Source: Albugo candida (Eukaryota; Oomycota; Peronosporomycetes; Albuginales; Albuginaceae). From it: DNA of 64,000 nt. Under the pieces are notes generated by a model, which was not told the DNA's origin, did not search any database, and saw only the letters and a program-made list of their open reading frames with translations. This document shows, one piece after another, positions 11,301-22,304 of the stretch (its first letter is position 1; each line of letters begins with the position of its first letter). The stretch covers positions 1 through 64,000 of the forward strand of contig CAJNAR010000181.1 in assembly GCA_905220665.1 (NCBI GenBank). The letters are read 5' to 3'. The position numbers and the translations under genes are program-made.

Positions 11301-13547
11301 CTAGTCTAATAAATCCAGATCAGTCAAATGTTGTTCCTGAATGTCATGATTTGATCGACTTGGCCGACGGCTAGTGAGACCTATTCTCTGAAAAAAAGAA
11401 AGATCCTCCTCTTCGGTGAAATCTTGTGTTTCATGGACTTGGCTGTCTCTTGGAATAGGTTCAGGAAGACTTCCAGGCAATGACTGTTGCTGATTCTCGG
11501 CGTCATTGCCGTGACTGCTTCTTAATGTACGTCGTAGAACCTCCAACAGAGTCGGGAAACGCGAAAGACCTTGTCTGGACTCAAGTGAAACCTCTTCTCT
11601 TCTTTGCTCGTCTCCCGTTTCTACGATTTCTGGTATAATTCCAATTTCGTTAACCGGACCGCTATTTCCATCCAAACTTTGATCAGCTGCTGTTTGCAAT
11701 ACGTTGCCCGGAAGCATCGCTTCGAATTCGACATCCGAAACATCTCTTCCTATACTATCATGTTGTCGCTCATATCCGTCCAGCAAAGGTGTTCTACTTG
11801 GATCCAAAAATGTGGATCCATCGTCGATATCATTGAGCAGAGAATGGCCATCACGTGAGTTGATTGGTCGTAAGATTTGAGAATCAGAGGAAGGCAAAAG
11901 TGTCGATAATGGTATTTGTGCCGTAGGAGCTCCCGCTTGTGAAGAATATATATGTTGCTCAGAGGAGCGTGCTAGTGAAGCTAGTGATGCAAGTGACGAT
12001 GGAGTCACTATGGCGTGAATATGGACGTCAATGCCGGGTCGTGTTCGGAAATCGGTGTCATTAACCATGGAAGTCCGAATCAAGTCTCGGAACCGAAGTG
12101 ACGAGTCGGAAGAACTAGAGGCTTCTGTTGTACTGCTTAATATTGTTTCGTTAGCCGCATTCATCCATGCCGAGGCTCCTGCACTCAACACGTTGTTGGA
12201 AGTATGCTGATTGCTGTGGTGAGGCATCCTATTTCGATTTTGAGTCAAAGGTGAGTAGAGTGGCTCAAGGTGCCGTGACGAGTCAACCATAACACGACCA
12301 AGACGATCGAATGTAGGTGCGAGTAAATGGGCAAGCTCAGAGATATGTCGTTGTCTTTCAGCGAGTAAAGATCCTTCGTTAGTAGCCCTTTCCATGCTTG
12401 TGTCAACCGCGCTATCTGCTTGCAATTCGAAGAGGTTGGCCAGTTCCTCGACGTGAGGCAATGTTTGTCGCATCACATCCCTCATCTCGGAAACGATCCT
12501 CCCTATTCCTGTATCACCAATAGAAGGAGCATTAGCGAACCTCGTCCTCGAAATTGGTGAAAAGACTTGGGAGTTGTTATGGGTCGTTCGGGCTCGAAAA
12601 GTTGCCAGTCGATCGGAATTTCTATCAATCCATTCATCCCAACGAGAAGGCCAGCCATGGTAATGTATGAGTATTTGTGTATCTGAAATATCCAGCACTG
12701 TGCCCTCAAGCCATTGATTTACTGTGTCACGAACATCAAACCATTGCCCAATAAATACTTGGCTCCGTGCTGGAGTTTGCGTATCTGTCGATCCTGCAGT
12801 CGACAAAATCGTCCGCAAAGTCATTATACCTTGCATCAGATGATCAAGATTTTGGATATTATTCAAGGATGATTGCGAGTCCCGTTCGAGATTACTGGCA
12901 GCTAATGTCCTCCATCTTCTTGCAGAAATTCCGTTTGTTCTCCTTCTGTAGCTTGATTGACCATCTAAAGGCCCTTCCTCAGTTTGTGCCAGTCTTTCTG
13001 TCAGCATTGCAAGATTGAGAGCTGCTCCATTTGGATTTTGATTTTCGTGAGCGACATTTGGTGTTGTCGTTGATATAATTCGGTCTGCAGGCAGTGTATT
13101 CCCTGCATCATTTTCCGTTTGTCTTGTCGCCTCCTGCTCCATTTGACTTAAAAATTGCCATACCACCTGATCTGATTCTGATTCTTCTTGTCGGATTCTC
13201 ATTTGATTTCTATCTGCTTCTATCGCAGAAGGTGACACAGTAACGGCTCTTGCCACCAAATGAACAGTGTGTCCATTTTGTACGTCATAATATAACAAAC
13301 TTTTGTCATCTTTTAGTAACTTTCCTCGGTATATTAGACGTTGAAGATGCGATGGTACGTGAGTCACTTGCGCAACCTGAGTACGGAATCGGAGGACCGT
13401 TGTTTCCGGCGCTGTGATCACAGAAAATACGCGTTCATTTAGCATTTTCACATGTAGTTTGAAATCATTTGACTCGACAGATCCTTCAATGTTTCTGATG
13501 GCATCACCTCGACCCACAAAAGTCTCCACCGTGTTACCAACCTCCAT
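11301..13547 (-). CDS. Ubiquitin-like domain protein with Tudor-knot/MBT-like repeat (748 aa)
   Basis: A single intronless frame with an ATG at 13547. Residues about 28-105 form a ubiquitin-like domain (VKMLNERVFSV, then LQRLIYRGKLLKDDKSL and HTVHLVAR), of the kind found at the N-terminus of BAG6/ubiquilin-type shuttle factors. Around residues 270-325 lies a second recognisable unit (WFDVRDTVNQWLEGTVLDI then IHYHGWPSRWDEWIDRN) that resembles a Tudor-knot/MBT-like fold. The remainder is Ser/Thr/Gln-rich and probably disordered, with no RING or UBA visible. A role in ubiquitin-linked protein handling is inference. The fusion is unusual but the frame is clean. Confidence 0.85.
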   Translation of the reverse strand: MEVGNTVETFVGRGDAIRNIEGSVESNDFKLHVKMLNERVFSVITAPETTVLRFRTQVAQVTHVPSHLQRLIYRGKLLKDDKSLLYYDVQNGHTVHLVARAVTVSPSAIEADRNQMRIRQEESESDQVVWQFLSQMEQEATRQTENDAGNTLPADRIISTTTPNVAHENQNPNGAALNLAMLTERLAQTEEGPLDGQSSYRRRTNGISARRWRTLAASNLERDSQSSLNNIQNLDHLMQGIMTLRTILSTAGSTDTQTPARSQVFIGQWFDVRDTVNQWLEGTVLDISDTQILIHYHGWPSRWDEWIDRNSDRLATFRARTTHNNSQVFSPISRTRFANAPSIGDTGIGRIVSEMRDVMRQTLPHVEELANLFELQADSAVDTSMERATNEGSLLAERQRHISELAHLLAPTFDRLGRVMVDSSRHLEPLYSPLTQNRNRMPHHSNQHTSNNVLSAGASAWMNAANETILSSTTEASSSSDSSLRFRDLIRTSMVNDTDFRTRPGIDVHIHAIVTPSSLASLASLARSSEQHIYSSQAGAPTAQIPLSTLLPSSDSQILRPINSRDGHSLLNDIDDGSTFLDPSRTPLLDGYERQHDSIGRDVSDVEFEAMLPGNVLQTAADQSLDGNSGPVNEIGIIPEIVETGDEQRREEVSLESRQGLSRFPTLLEVLRRTLRSSHGNDAENQQQSLPGSLPEPIPRDSQVHETQDFTEEEDLSFFQRIGLTSRRPSRSNHDIQEQHLTDLDLLD

Positions 13548-13710
13548 TTCTGACGTAAAAAACTACCGATTGCTTAGAAGAGGGTGCAGTTAACTACCCT
13601 TCACGATACTTATCGCCGCAATGAGCCGAACTTATGCGATACAAGCTAAAAACAAAAAAAGAATAGCTACCGCCTTTCGTGATCGGATTGTTATCTCTAT
13701 CTTGCAATTT

Positions 13711-14751
13711 TCAGCGGCGTCGTTGCTGTCCCGTTGCTGGACCAGAGGCAGAAGCAGTTGCAGGACTCGTCTGAGGTGCCTCTGCGCCAAAAAGCGTGAA
13801 TACCAATATCGGAAGGATTATATACCACTAAGGATTCCAGCGTGAGATAGAGTATAGTTACGTCACAAGTACATACATATTTGCGAAGAATTGACGGATT
13901 TTCCTCCGCGGCTTTTTTTTGCTCTTCTTTTGTCGGCTCGACCACAACACCCGGAGGAATATTTTTCCCGCGTGCGAAATTCGGTTCTTTCGGAATTCTA
14001 AAAAGACATGTGAAAGATAACATGAAAGAGATCGAGACAATATAAATTATCCACGTACTCTGGTCCGAGGGATGGTTCCAAGGCAAAACCATAGCTGGTG
14101 ATTGTCAAATCCGGAGTAACAATCTATAGATATTCGGATTGAGCTAAACGATAAGCGCAGATTTGCAAAGCAACAACATTTTGATTGTTGGAGCACTTGT
14201 CCAAAGGAGTGAATGTCCGGTATTCCATTCCCAGTAACTTTTTATCTTCGGTCAAATGAAAAGAGAGATCTTCACGAAAGTTCGCACTTGCAAGCATACA
14301 CTGCATAGAAAATTAACTCATAGACTTTTTCTTTCATCAATCGCGTACCAGAGGGATGGATGTGTATACATACGGAGACGATGGATCGGAAGGATCCGAC
14401 CTCGCGCGTATCGTGTAAAGCTCACTTGCTACCAACATATTCTAGGGCAAAGAGCGTGAACCTGAACATTTGCTATGTCGAGAGACATACCTGTAGCTTC
14501 TCCACCTGGCCCCTCTCAAGCGAAGAAAAAATCTGCAAAATGCGTACTTTGCTGTTGGGATCTTCCAGATTGATGTCAACTCTTGAGCGCACAGAAAAGT
14601 CTCCATCAGACTCGCTTGGAACATTATGCTCTATTTGAAAGGATATTGCAGATTCCCCATATTTGATTGAATCAGTACTTGCGAAAGTGCGCTGCGATGT
14701 GTTTAAAAGCAGCACGCAGACGAGTAAACTTTGAATTGATGACCACCGCAT
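13711..14751 (-). CDS. EMC10: ER membrane protein complex subunit 10 (EMC10)
   Basis: Part of the ER membrane complex, which inserts transmembrane segments. I reconstruct six exons: 14751-14491, 14441-14349, 14300 to about 14180, 14123-14059, 13997-13877 and 13827-13711. The N-terminus (MRWSSIQSLLVCVLLL) is a signal peptide. The lumenal part contains LYTIRARSDPSDP then YVYTSIPLCMLASANF, matching the family pattern of a VRI segment, YVSSFVPAC and a hydrophilic strand. The end, SILRKYWYIILPILVF, matches the family's KYW anchor into the single membrane helix, and a Ser/Ala/Gly/Arg tail follows. The intron between exons 3 and 4 has more than one possible donor. Gene size (about 250-260 aa) is normal. 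Confidence 0.9.
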
Positions 14752-14801
14752 TTTGATCCGCTCCGAGTTTGGACAATATAATCAACCAATCACGTCGACA
14801 T

Positions 14802-15750
14802 ATGAAACGAGAAAGCTTCCTCGAAATATGTATCGACTTCTTGCACGATCCTCGGATCCAATGCGTTTCGCTCGGAAATGTCTTAACCTTCTTATATGAA
14901 AAGGTACTCTGTCAATCGCTACTTCAAATTATAAATATTAAAAGCATATGTTCCGAAGGGATATACGACGCACCAAATTGTCTCTTGTTTGAGCAAAGCA
15001 CAGCAAAATGGCATCGGAGAGAGGGCGAGAGCACCAATACGGAAAATGTTTGACATCACTTCCTGGAAGAAGTTTGAATTTGGAGTTGTATACATTCTCA
15101 TCACCTTAGCTTTGCCGAAATTAAAGCAGTGCTGGCATTATGCTCAGGCGAATCCTCTTGGTGACAGACTTTCCGAGCAGCAAAAGCGCAAGTTTTGCCA
15201 ACTAAATATGCAACATGCAGTTTGGGCTTTGAAGATCTTTTGCATTCATTTCGATCGAGTTAGTATATGAATAATGGAACGTGTTATGCGATTGTTGAAG
15301 CTCTTCGTGTAGACATTGGTATACGTTCAGAATGTATCGAAAAGGAGCTATCGCAAAGAAGTGACACCATTACGAAAACACATTAAGGAAGAAGCTAATC
15401 GGCTTCGCTGTCAAATTTCTACTTTGAAGAGCTCTTTAATTACAGGTCGAAAGCATGGCAAAACGGTCGTTACAATCGAACGGACTTTGAGTTCGAGCGA
15501 TAGCACGAGAAGAGATAGTGAGCTCATGCCAAAGACCAAGTTGTTTGATCCGATCGATGAAGCAACTAATAGTGTCAAAGGAGGCTTAACGCTGCTACCC
15601 GATCCAAAAGGAAATGTAGCATCTGACAGGATAGATGCACGTTTATCCGCAAAAACAAAATTAGAGATTCTTTCAAATACCCTATTCGATTTATCTGGCG
15701 AAGAAGGTGGGGTACAGAGGAGGTACTTCGGATTTTCTACCGAAGAATAA
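14802..15750 (+). CDS. PEX14: Peroxin-14 (peroxisomal docking protein), 279 aa
   Basis: A component of the peroxisomal import docking complex, which binds PEX5. Exons 14802-14903, 14959-15258 and 15313-15750 join in phase 0 at each junction. The N-terminal domain reads RESFLEICIDFLHDPRI, FLYEKGYTTHQIVSCLSKA, matching the PEX14 fold with its xFL-P, F-L-KG-T--EI pattern. A hydrophobic segment follows (FGVVYILITLALPKL, residues about 75-90), then a Lys/Arg-rich coiled coil (KEVTPLRKHIKEEANRLRCQ). The C-terminus is polar. It is shorter than animal PEX14 but has all three usual parts. It diverges from EMC10 across only 50 bp, so the two probably share a promoter. Confidence 0.88.
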
Positions 15751-18700
15751 TTTGTCAGCTTGATTCATTTAAATATAATTGTCAAACGTGATTTTTTAAT
15801 GACGTTGCGTTCACGTTTTTGCAAAGCACTAAACCGGAAATGCGGTTGAAATGCCAAAGAGAAGCTCCTCCAGTACTGTGTAGATAAAGCAATTCGCCTA
15901 GAACCACTTTCGATCAGTTAGCCAGCGAACCCGAAACTTTGTTTGTATGAGACTATGTGTCTAAGCGCTACTGTACATCCGCTAGCACGAGATATAATGA
16001 TAAGAAGTACTGAAGGTGTTCGGTAGTTTCATGAAGTTTACACGCACCAAAAGACGATACGTTGGTCAGCGCATATTCGTCTACAACCCTCACTGAAGAG
16101 CGCTACTGGAACAAGCCCATTGTCGTCGCTTTCGGTAATGCCATGGATAACTTGAAAGAATTAGCGATGGAGGCGCCGATATAGTTTGTAGGAGATAGGC
16201 TGTTGAAATATACTACAAGCTCGACTCCACGTACAAAGCGTATAATATTTGTCTCTAACCAAGGAAATGACGGGCAAGCTGCGATCACTGTGTCGTATAA
16301 CCTGTGTTACTACCTCGGCAGAAACCTTTCTGAAATTCTGAGAGCCCACGATATCTCTTTTGACGCTCATGTTCCCGTGGAAAGTCCACCATTCGATCTT
16401 GTGCAACGCCCAGCATTGCGTTCTCTCTATATACTCTCTAACTCGCTGGAGGGGTTCTCTATCTCTCGGTAAAGTTCTTTCAGACTCTCGAGAAATTCTC
16501 CAAGCACTCTTTCCAGAACTGCATAAATCTCTCTATTTAGCGCAGAGTACAAACTTCAATTGAAATAGCATGACAATACATTCTTCTGTTGGCATCGGAA
16601 GTATTTCAATACGGCGGTGATTTCTGATGAAAGTAGCGTTTATCATTTTGTGTTGTCTACAAAATGACGTGGATACTGCTACATGTCATAGCTGACGCAA
16701 TGTCTGGACCGTGTGACTTGAATGTGATTTTCTTGTTGGAACACGAGCTGTCTTGATATGGCTACAAGCTACTTGAAAAGACGTCTTTGAACGAATGAGA
16801 TAACTTTTAAGTAGGAAGCCTCGACGGCATTGTGATACCACGATTACGATCCTTTTCCCAAGTACAAAAGATCCGTAATGTGAGTGGGAAGCGCAAGTTT
16901 GGCTTAAAAGGTTCCAAAATGGCAGCATGTATTCCCAATGTCCCCGTCATGCTACCCTATTTGTCGATTTGATGATGCCTTGAATATGACATCTGCTTCA
17001 CCTTCGGCATGGTCGCGTTCCAGTAAGACATAACCAGTGATGGGAGAACAACATGATCGCTTTTGAGAGCCTTATGCACTGCTACTTGTAACAAACACAT
17101 GCCAAACTTAGTCCTGATATTGAGTGTGTGTCTCAAATTGAAAGAAGCGACGCGACAGCGAGTGACATCCAAATGTTTTTTTGCATACCTCAAGGTAGCT
17201 TGGTGGTGTATAAGGAGAGGTGTGCCAGAACTAAGAGTCTCTTACAAAGAAAAGTGGTGATGACAAACATTCGAGAGCGAATGCTACCGGCAACTTTAAA
17301 GCAGTCCATAAAAATGCTTCCTACCTGTCAGCAGCAGCGAGGTTTTCACTTGCCAAAGATCGCTCATCACCGTCTCACAATTTAATTTGTTTAGCTGCAA
17401 AAACAAAATCTGCATTGTGGTGATCCGAAATACATCATGTTTTGTCGGATAGAGTCAGTTTTACCATGTGTAGGTGCTTCAGCGGCTAACACTTCCAACA
17501 TACATAGATACAAAATCAATACCCACAAGCATTGCCCAATGATGTCAAGTACACGAGTACGTTTTCGATACCCATACCTTCGGAGCAATACACCCTTACT
17601 GATTGCTCTATCTAGATCTAGCTGGAATCAGCATGGTACTTTTCTTTGAAAATCGGACACAGCTTCACTACAAGAGTAACATGTTATCCTTTCTCACACG
17701 AGCATATCTAGATTTTCTTGCTGTCAGAGATCCAGTGTTAAGAAGGTAACGTTCATGGCCACTGGATGGATGCACATCACGTGATGACTCATATGCAGGC
17801 ACTAAAAAATTCAGTGAGCAAGGATATTTATAAAAACATAAATTGAGATGTATCAGAGACTGGATATGCTCCACAGTTGGAGTTTAGCTCTCCGGAATTA
17901 AAGTTTGGAGCTTTTGTCAACTTGTGATATATAACAATGCACTGTTTTGATAGCTGTACGCTATTTGCGTAATACAAGCTATGCATCAGCGTTTCTACAC
18001 CTCAATAGTGAAAAAAACTTAACATTTCATGATAATAGTGTTGTATCAAGTTGTCCACTTATTCACATTGTTGCTGGACAAAAGAGCATACGTGTAGTTT
18101 GGAGCTACTTCGAGAAAATTGATTTGATGAAGTAGCTTGTCGTCGCTATGTAGATGCGTTCAACGATTCCATCGATCGTGAGAGAGTCTGGTTTGGGTCC
18201 GCAACTGTATGCACCGAACTAACGCTACAGGGGATAAAAGTACTTCACGTAACCCCAACTGCAAAGAAACCACCTTTAATTCTATCAATTTCGTTGAGGT
18301 GTGCAGAGACGTTGCTGTACGTATTTGGTTTAGACCATTTGAGTCGAAAGAAGAGCGATCCACTCAAACCTCCACAAGGTTATCTTTCATATAAATGGTA
18401 GAGGCATAAGGGATGGTCCTAAGACTGCTTTCTCTTGGAATTAGACGCAACTCCTTCCTACGTCGGATCCGACAAACTCAAATTATAAGTTAATGGACGG
18501 TTGGCCGTTCGTTGTTGATCAGGTACTTCGTCGTATTTTTAGTTGATACGCAACCGTCTGCGTCGGATCTCCAGTAACTGAGTGTAGGTCTGCAAGTCCG
18601 ATAACTTCTGATAAGTTCACGTTTCACGCTTTCAAACGATATCAATGGATGATTTTTTATAGGTACTTTTTGTGCCTTTGATAGAACCGCTGTATGTTTC

Positions 18701-19030
18701 GAAGTGTTTATCTGATTTCTCAATGTGTCTGAAGTATTGCGCACATCTAATGCGTTCGAATCATTAGTCCTCTGCTAGCGTATACATCTATACGATCAAA
18801 ACTAAATTTCGGCTGAGTAGTTGATTTATGAAGTTCGAGTGAAGATTCAATAGGAATGAACAAATTCAAAGAACTTTAGTCACGAGAATAGTGCTTCCAC
18901 CCAACAACATTTACAATAAAGTATTGACTTGGAGTTTGCAGCACCTGATACATGAATGATTTTTCATATGTATATTAACGCAACGTTAATGTTCAAGTCA
19001 AATATGCAGGTTTGTGGCAAATGAGACGCC
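15751..19030. other. Gene-poor stretch of 3.3 kb
   Basis: No ORF over about 90 codons and no splice chain that gives a recognisable protein on either strand. I see no tRNA, no long direct or inverted repeat, and no transposon motifs. It is the longest host-type stretch without a supported gene in the window. Confidence 0.5.
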
Positions 19031-20152
19031 TCACTTAAATTGGAAAAGAGGTTCAACGCACATATTTTCCCAGCGAAGAGCGCACTGTATTGCCTCTGAA
19101 ATCAAACGCTTCGCTCCGCTTTTGCTTCCCACTCCAACTTGACCACCAAGCTGAACAAAACAACCTTTTTTGCTTGCAATCGGCACATCAATCGCATTTG
19201 CTTGATTCTGACCGGAGAGATGCGGAGTGTACTTTGTAAATACAAAACTGTACAGAGCCTTGATGTATGGCATGCGGGAATTCGGCATTGAGTCTTGTAT
19301 ACAGTCCTCCAGCGACTTTGTCGCCACAACAATTGTGTTCCCATCATCAGCAAAGAAGCGAAATAGAAGATAGATTGTTCTGAATTGAAAGTCTGTATTA
19401 GGAGCCGCATTTTCTCGTAGCATCAGATAAGTATTTTCATTGATCTTTTGCAGTATCGACATGTCCGTGACCCAATTTTGTACCAAACGATATTTTTCGT
19501 ACACAAGGGAAGTGTCAAATGTGCGGTCTGCAAAACCATTCAGATCTCCATTTGGAAAATGTTTGGTAAACATAAAACGGGCCTCAGTCTCGGATACTTG
19601 TCTTTGGTCTGTCCAGCCCAGGACTTTTGCAGTGTTAGGGTCATACTGCGATGCAGCAAAAGCAGCATTGTCGAGCACACTTTTGAAACACATTTCAGCC
19701 ATGTCTTCGATACGTCCGAGTGGAGAGAGTCTTTCCATCACTTCTCGCAAGAGTACTTTCGCAAGGATTTCCGGAGTATCCATCGCTCCACATTCCAATT
19801 CACCAACCTTGTTACTAGCAACACTATGTAACTGAGGCTCATACAGAATGCTTTCGAGGGCACCAGAATAGTCAAGAATCAGTCTCCTTATCAGAGAAAG
19901 CTTTTTACGATACTCACGATTACCCTTTCGCAGTACCAAGATCTCTTTACAGTTTTTTTGAATTTTGCTTAGCAGACAGACAACCAGCTTTAGCTCTTGT
20001 ATCTTTGAATTTCGGAGTCGGCCGCGGTAACGTTCTTGAGCTTGTCGATGTCTTATGAGTTTCGATTCTCTCTTTGCGACCTTGGAAATGATTTTTTGTA
20101 GCGTAGGATCATCCAGCAGTTCAGGTGAAATGAATAGCCAATCTGGTGCCAT
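19031..20152 (-). CDS. bZIP-like / START-like oomycete-type protein (373 aa), function unknown
   Basis: One clean frame, ATG at 20152, TGA at 19031. Residues 25-85 form a basic, heptad-like segment (RHRQAQERYRGRLRNSKI then a helical stretch) resembling the short basic-zipper heads seen in oomycete proteins. The C-terminal two thirds are globular. They include the string FQFRTIYLLFRFF and end in QCALRWENMCVEPL, a pattern I associate with the large oomycete family that pairs a bZIP-like head with a START-like domain (including M96-like proteins). That assignment is from memory of the family style and is tentative. No signal peptide or membrane segment is seen. Confidence 0.65.
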   Translation of the reverse strand: MAPDWLFISPELLDDPTLQKIISKVAKRESKLIRHRQAQERYRGRLRNSKIQELKLVVCLLSKIQKNCKEILVLRKGNREYRKKLSLIRRLILDYSGALESILYEPQLHSVASNKVGELECGAMDTPEILAKVLLREVMERLSPLGRIEDMAEMCFKSVLDNAAFAASQYDPNTAKVLGWTDQRQVSETEARFMFTKHFPNGDLNGFADRTFDTSLVYEKYRLVQNWVTDMSILQKINENTYLMLRENAAPNTDFQFRTIYLLFRFFADDGNTIVVATKSLEDCIQDSMPNSRMPYIKALYSFVFTKYTPHLSGQNQANAIDVPIASKKGCFVQLGGQVGVGSKSGAKRLISEAIQCALRWENMCVEPLFQFK

Positions 20153-20758
20153 GTTTTTGTTCTGAATTTGCCGAAGTGCACGTAAGAATTTTCTTGATTT
20201 GTTTGTCCTCTATCGGCTTGATCAAACTTTTTCGATTTGTATCTCTAGAATCTATCTGTTTCACTTCTGTTCTCTGTATCGTAACAATAGAACTAGTCCA
20301 CTCACATTCTACTGTTACGTAAACTTCCGAAACCAGCTGCATCACATGCAAAGTCGCTTTAACCTGCGAACGTTACAATTTCTCTTTCCAATCGGATAAT
20401 TTGATGCAAAGGCAATATAAATCAGGTGTTTTACAGAAATAGAAGATAGGTTTGCGGGGCTTCATTGTTTATAGAGAAGACTGCGGTTTATTGTCGTCAT
20501 CATGATCTTGATTCACCACTCATTTAACGATCCTTAGAATATGATTAGGTAATTTGTCCTCTAAGATTCAATGTAATCTACAAAAAGGATATGAGGCCTA
20601 ATTCGCAGGCGGCCATGTCTCTATAGGACCCGTACAGTACAGTCGAGCGCTCGCAGGTTCGACGCTAAGACCGAATCTACACAAACTTTTCGGTAAGGAT
20701 TATTGTGCACTTCACCAACTTTATAAATGTATTCAACATCAAAAGTACTGCACAAAAT
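20153..20758. other. Intergenic, 600 bp
   Basis: Lies between two minus-strand genes: the PPME1 3' end at 20759 and the start of the 373-aa gene at 20152. It must hold the promoter of the latter. A short GC-rich patch at 20610-20690 contains ggttcga, reminiscent of box B, but does not fold as a tRNA. Confidence 0.4.
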
Positions 20759-22086
20759 TCAGTTTTCTTCAGCGCTGCCAGTCTTCGGTATCATGGCTCT
20801 AGCTTTAGCCAAACGTATCTGCAAACTACTTTCATTTGAATTTCCTCCGGCATTGGCACTTATGCAGCAACACCGCTCCAAAAATTCCACCAAAACCGCA
20901 GATAGTTTTTCTGGGCAGTTTTCTTGAATGACATGACCACTTCCATACAGCAAACGTAATTCAAAGTTTCCTTGCATCTGTCCACGCGTCAACGCAGTAT
21001 CCAATCGATCAAATCCTACGAAAACAGACACTCTTAGTCATATAACAACAACCTTCTGAGTCTCTACCTGCCAATATCAGCAGTTTTCCGATTGAAAGAC
21101 TAAGAAATAGATCCGAGAGCCCTTCAAACCATTCTACAAAGCACAATCAAAACTTATATCTCATTACAACAGCACTTGCCTCTCCAGTACATAGCACTTT
21201 TCTTCAAATCAGTTCGCCATCGATAAGACCCGTCCTCATCTTTCACCACTTGTGAAGGAACTGAAATTTGAGCTGCTTCTGCGTTCCGAATCGTTCCCGA
21301 TTGCAGACTTTCAGCATCCACATTCAACCCCTCACCATGTAAATCAAATCGAAATGCCGTACCTCCAGTCGATAGCTTTCTGCACTGAAGCAAATTGAGT
21401 TGGTTTATTATCCAAAATTGCATTCATATGCTGAAGGGAGGAAATCGCTGTCCCTTCCACCACATCGATCACCATCACGCCCACCAAATTACCAAGCTCG
21501 TTTCTAGCCGCAGTACGAACGGCGATAGACCCTCCCAAGCTAATTTTCGTGTAAGTCTAATATCCTCGACTTGCGCTTTTCGCCTACCTGTGGCCAACGA
21601 GAACAATGGATGCATTCTGATCAGTTGAAGTTATCATTTTAATAATCTCAACTGCATCGGTCGTAAGTGTTTGAATCGACAAATCAGTGTCATCTTTAGT
21701 ATGCGTATCGCCTGAGCATAAACCATCTGAGAAATACATTCATTTTTATCTGAGCAGCTACCGTGTCCACGAAGATCAAATGCAATGATTCGGCAGCGAT
21801 CCTTCAACGATCTCTGCATACATATAGTAAGAATACTCAAATAGGCGTGCAAATAATAATTCTGACAATGCACAAGCTCCAAGTGAGAGCCGTGTAGCCT
21901 GCGCCATGAATGAGCACAACAAATGGACCCTGCGTTCCGGCTTTATAGACGCAAAAGATCTTATTCAATGTAAAAATTAAAAAAGAGTGACTGAAATTGT
22001 CAGAGTGGAGCTTTATGTCGTACATTGCCACTTTCCAATTGCACATCTTCTTTTGCATCAAATGAGCTCTTCCAAAGCTCCGACAT
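20759..22086 (-). CDS. PPME1: Protein phosphatase methylesterase 1
   Basis: Removes the C-terminal methyl ester from the PP2A catalytic subunit. It is an alpha/beta hydrolase spread over several short exons. The start at 22086 gives MSELWKSSFDAKEDVQL, matching the family's W--YF---EDV entry. After introns come VLIHGAGYTALTW (oxyanion region), IIAFDLRGHG, IVLVGHSLGGSIAV (nucleophile Ser, with an intron between GHS and LGG), VGVMVIDVVEGTA (catalytic Asp in the family's IDVVEGTA), YRWRTDLKKSAMYW, FDRLDTALTRGQMQGNF and GSGHVIQENCPEKL (catalytic His). All three triad residues are present. It is head to head with THOC2. Confidence 0.92.
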
Positions 22087-22304
22087 GGAGGGGTGTACAC
22101 TTTTATGTGATTCAGTAACTCTCAATTTTGGCCCACAGAACGCGATCGCAATGCCAAAAATCAGCGATTTGATGCTGCAAAAATGGGCTGAAAGTGGATC
22201 AAAACAAGTGTAATCAAGTATCCATATGTTCCTCACCGTCCAGACTAATGAAGCCATTTGTAGCCGCATACACTTAGAGAAAGCTCTGCACACATTCGAC
22301 GCCA
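22087..22304. promoter_or_regulatory. Shared divergent promoter of PPME1 and THOC2
   Basis: 218 bp separate the proposed start codons of two diverging genes. I see no clear TATA box. The assignment rests on the geometry only. If PPME1 starts further upstream the interval would shrink. Confidence 0.5.

Noticed and set aside
20610..20700. GC-rich patch with ggttcga suggesting a tRNA
   Set aside because: No acceptor stem, and no anticodon or D arm could be folded around it.
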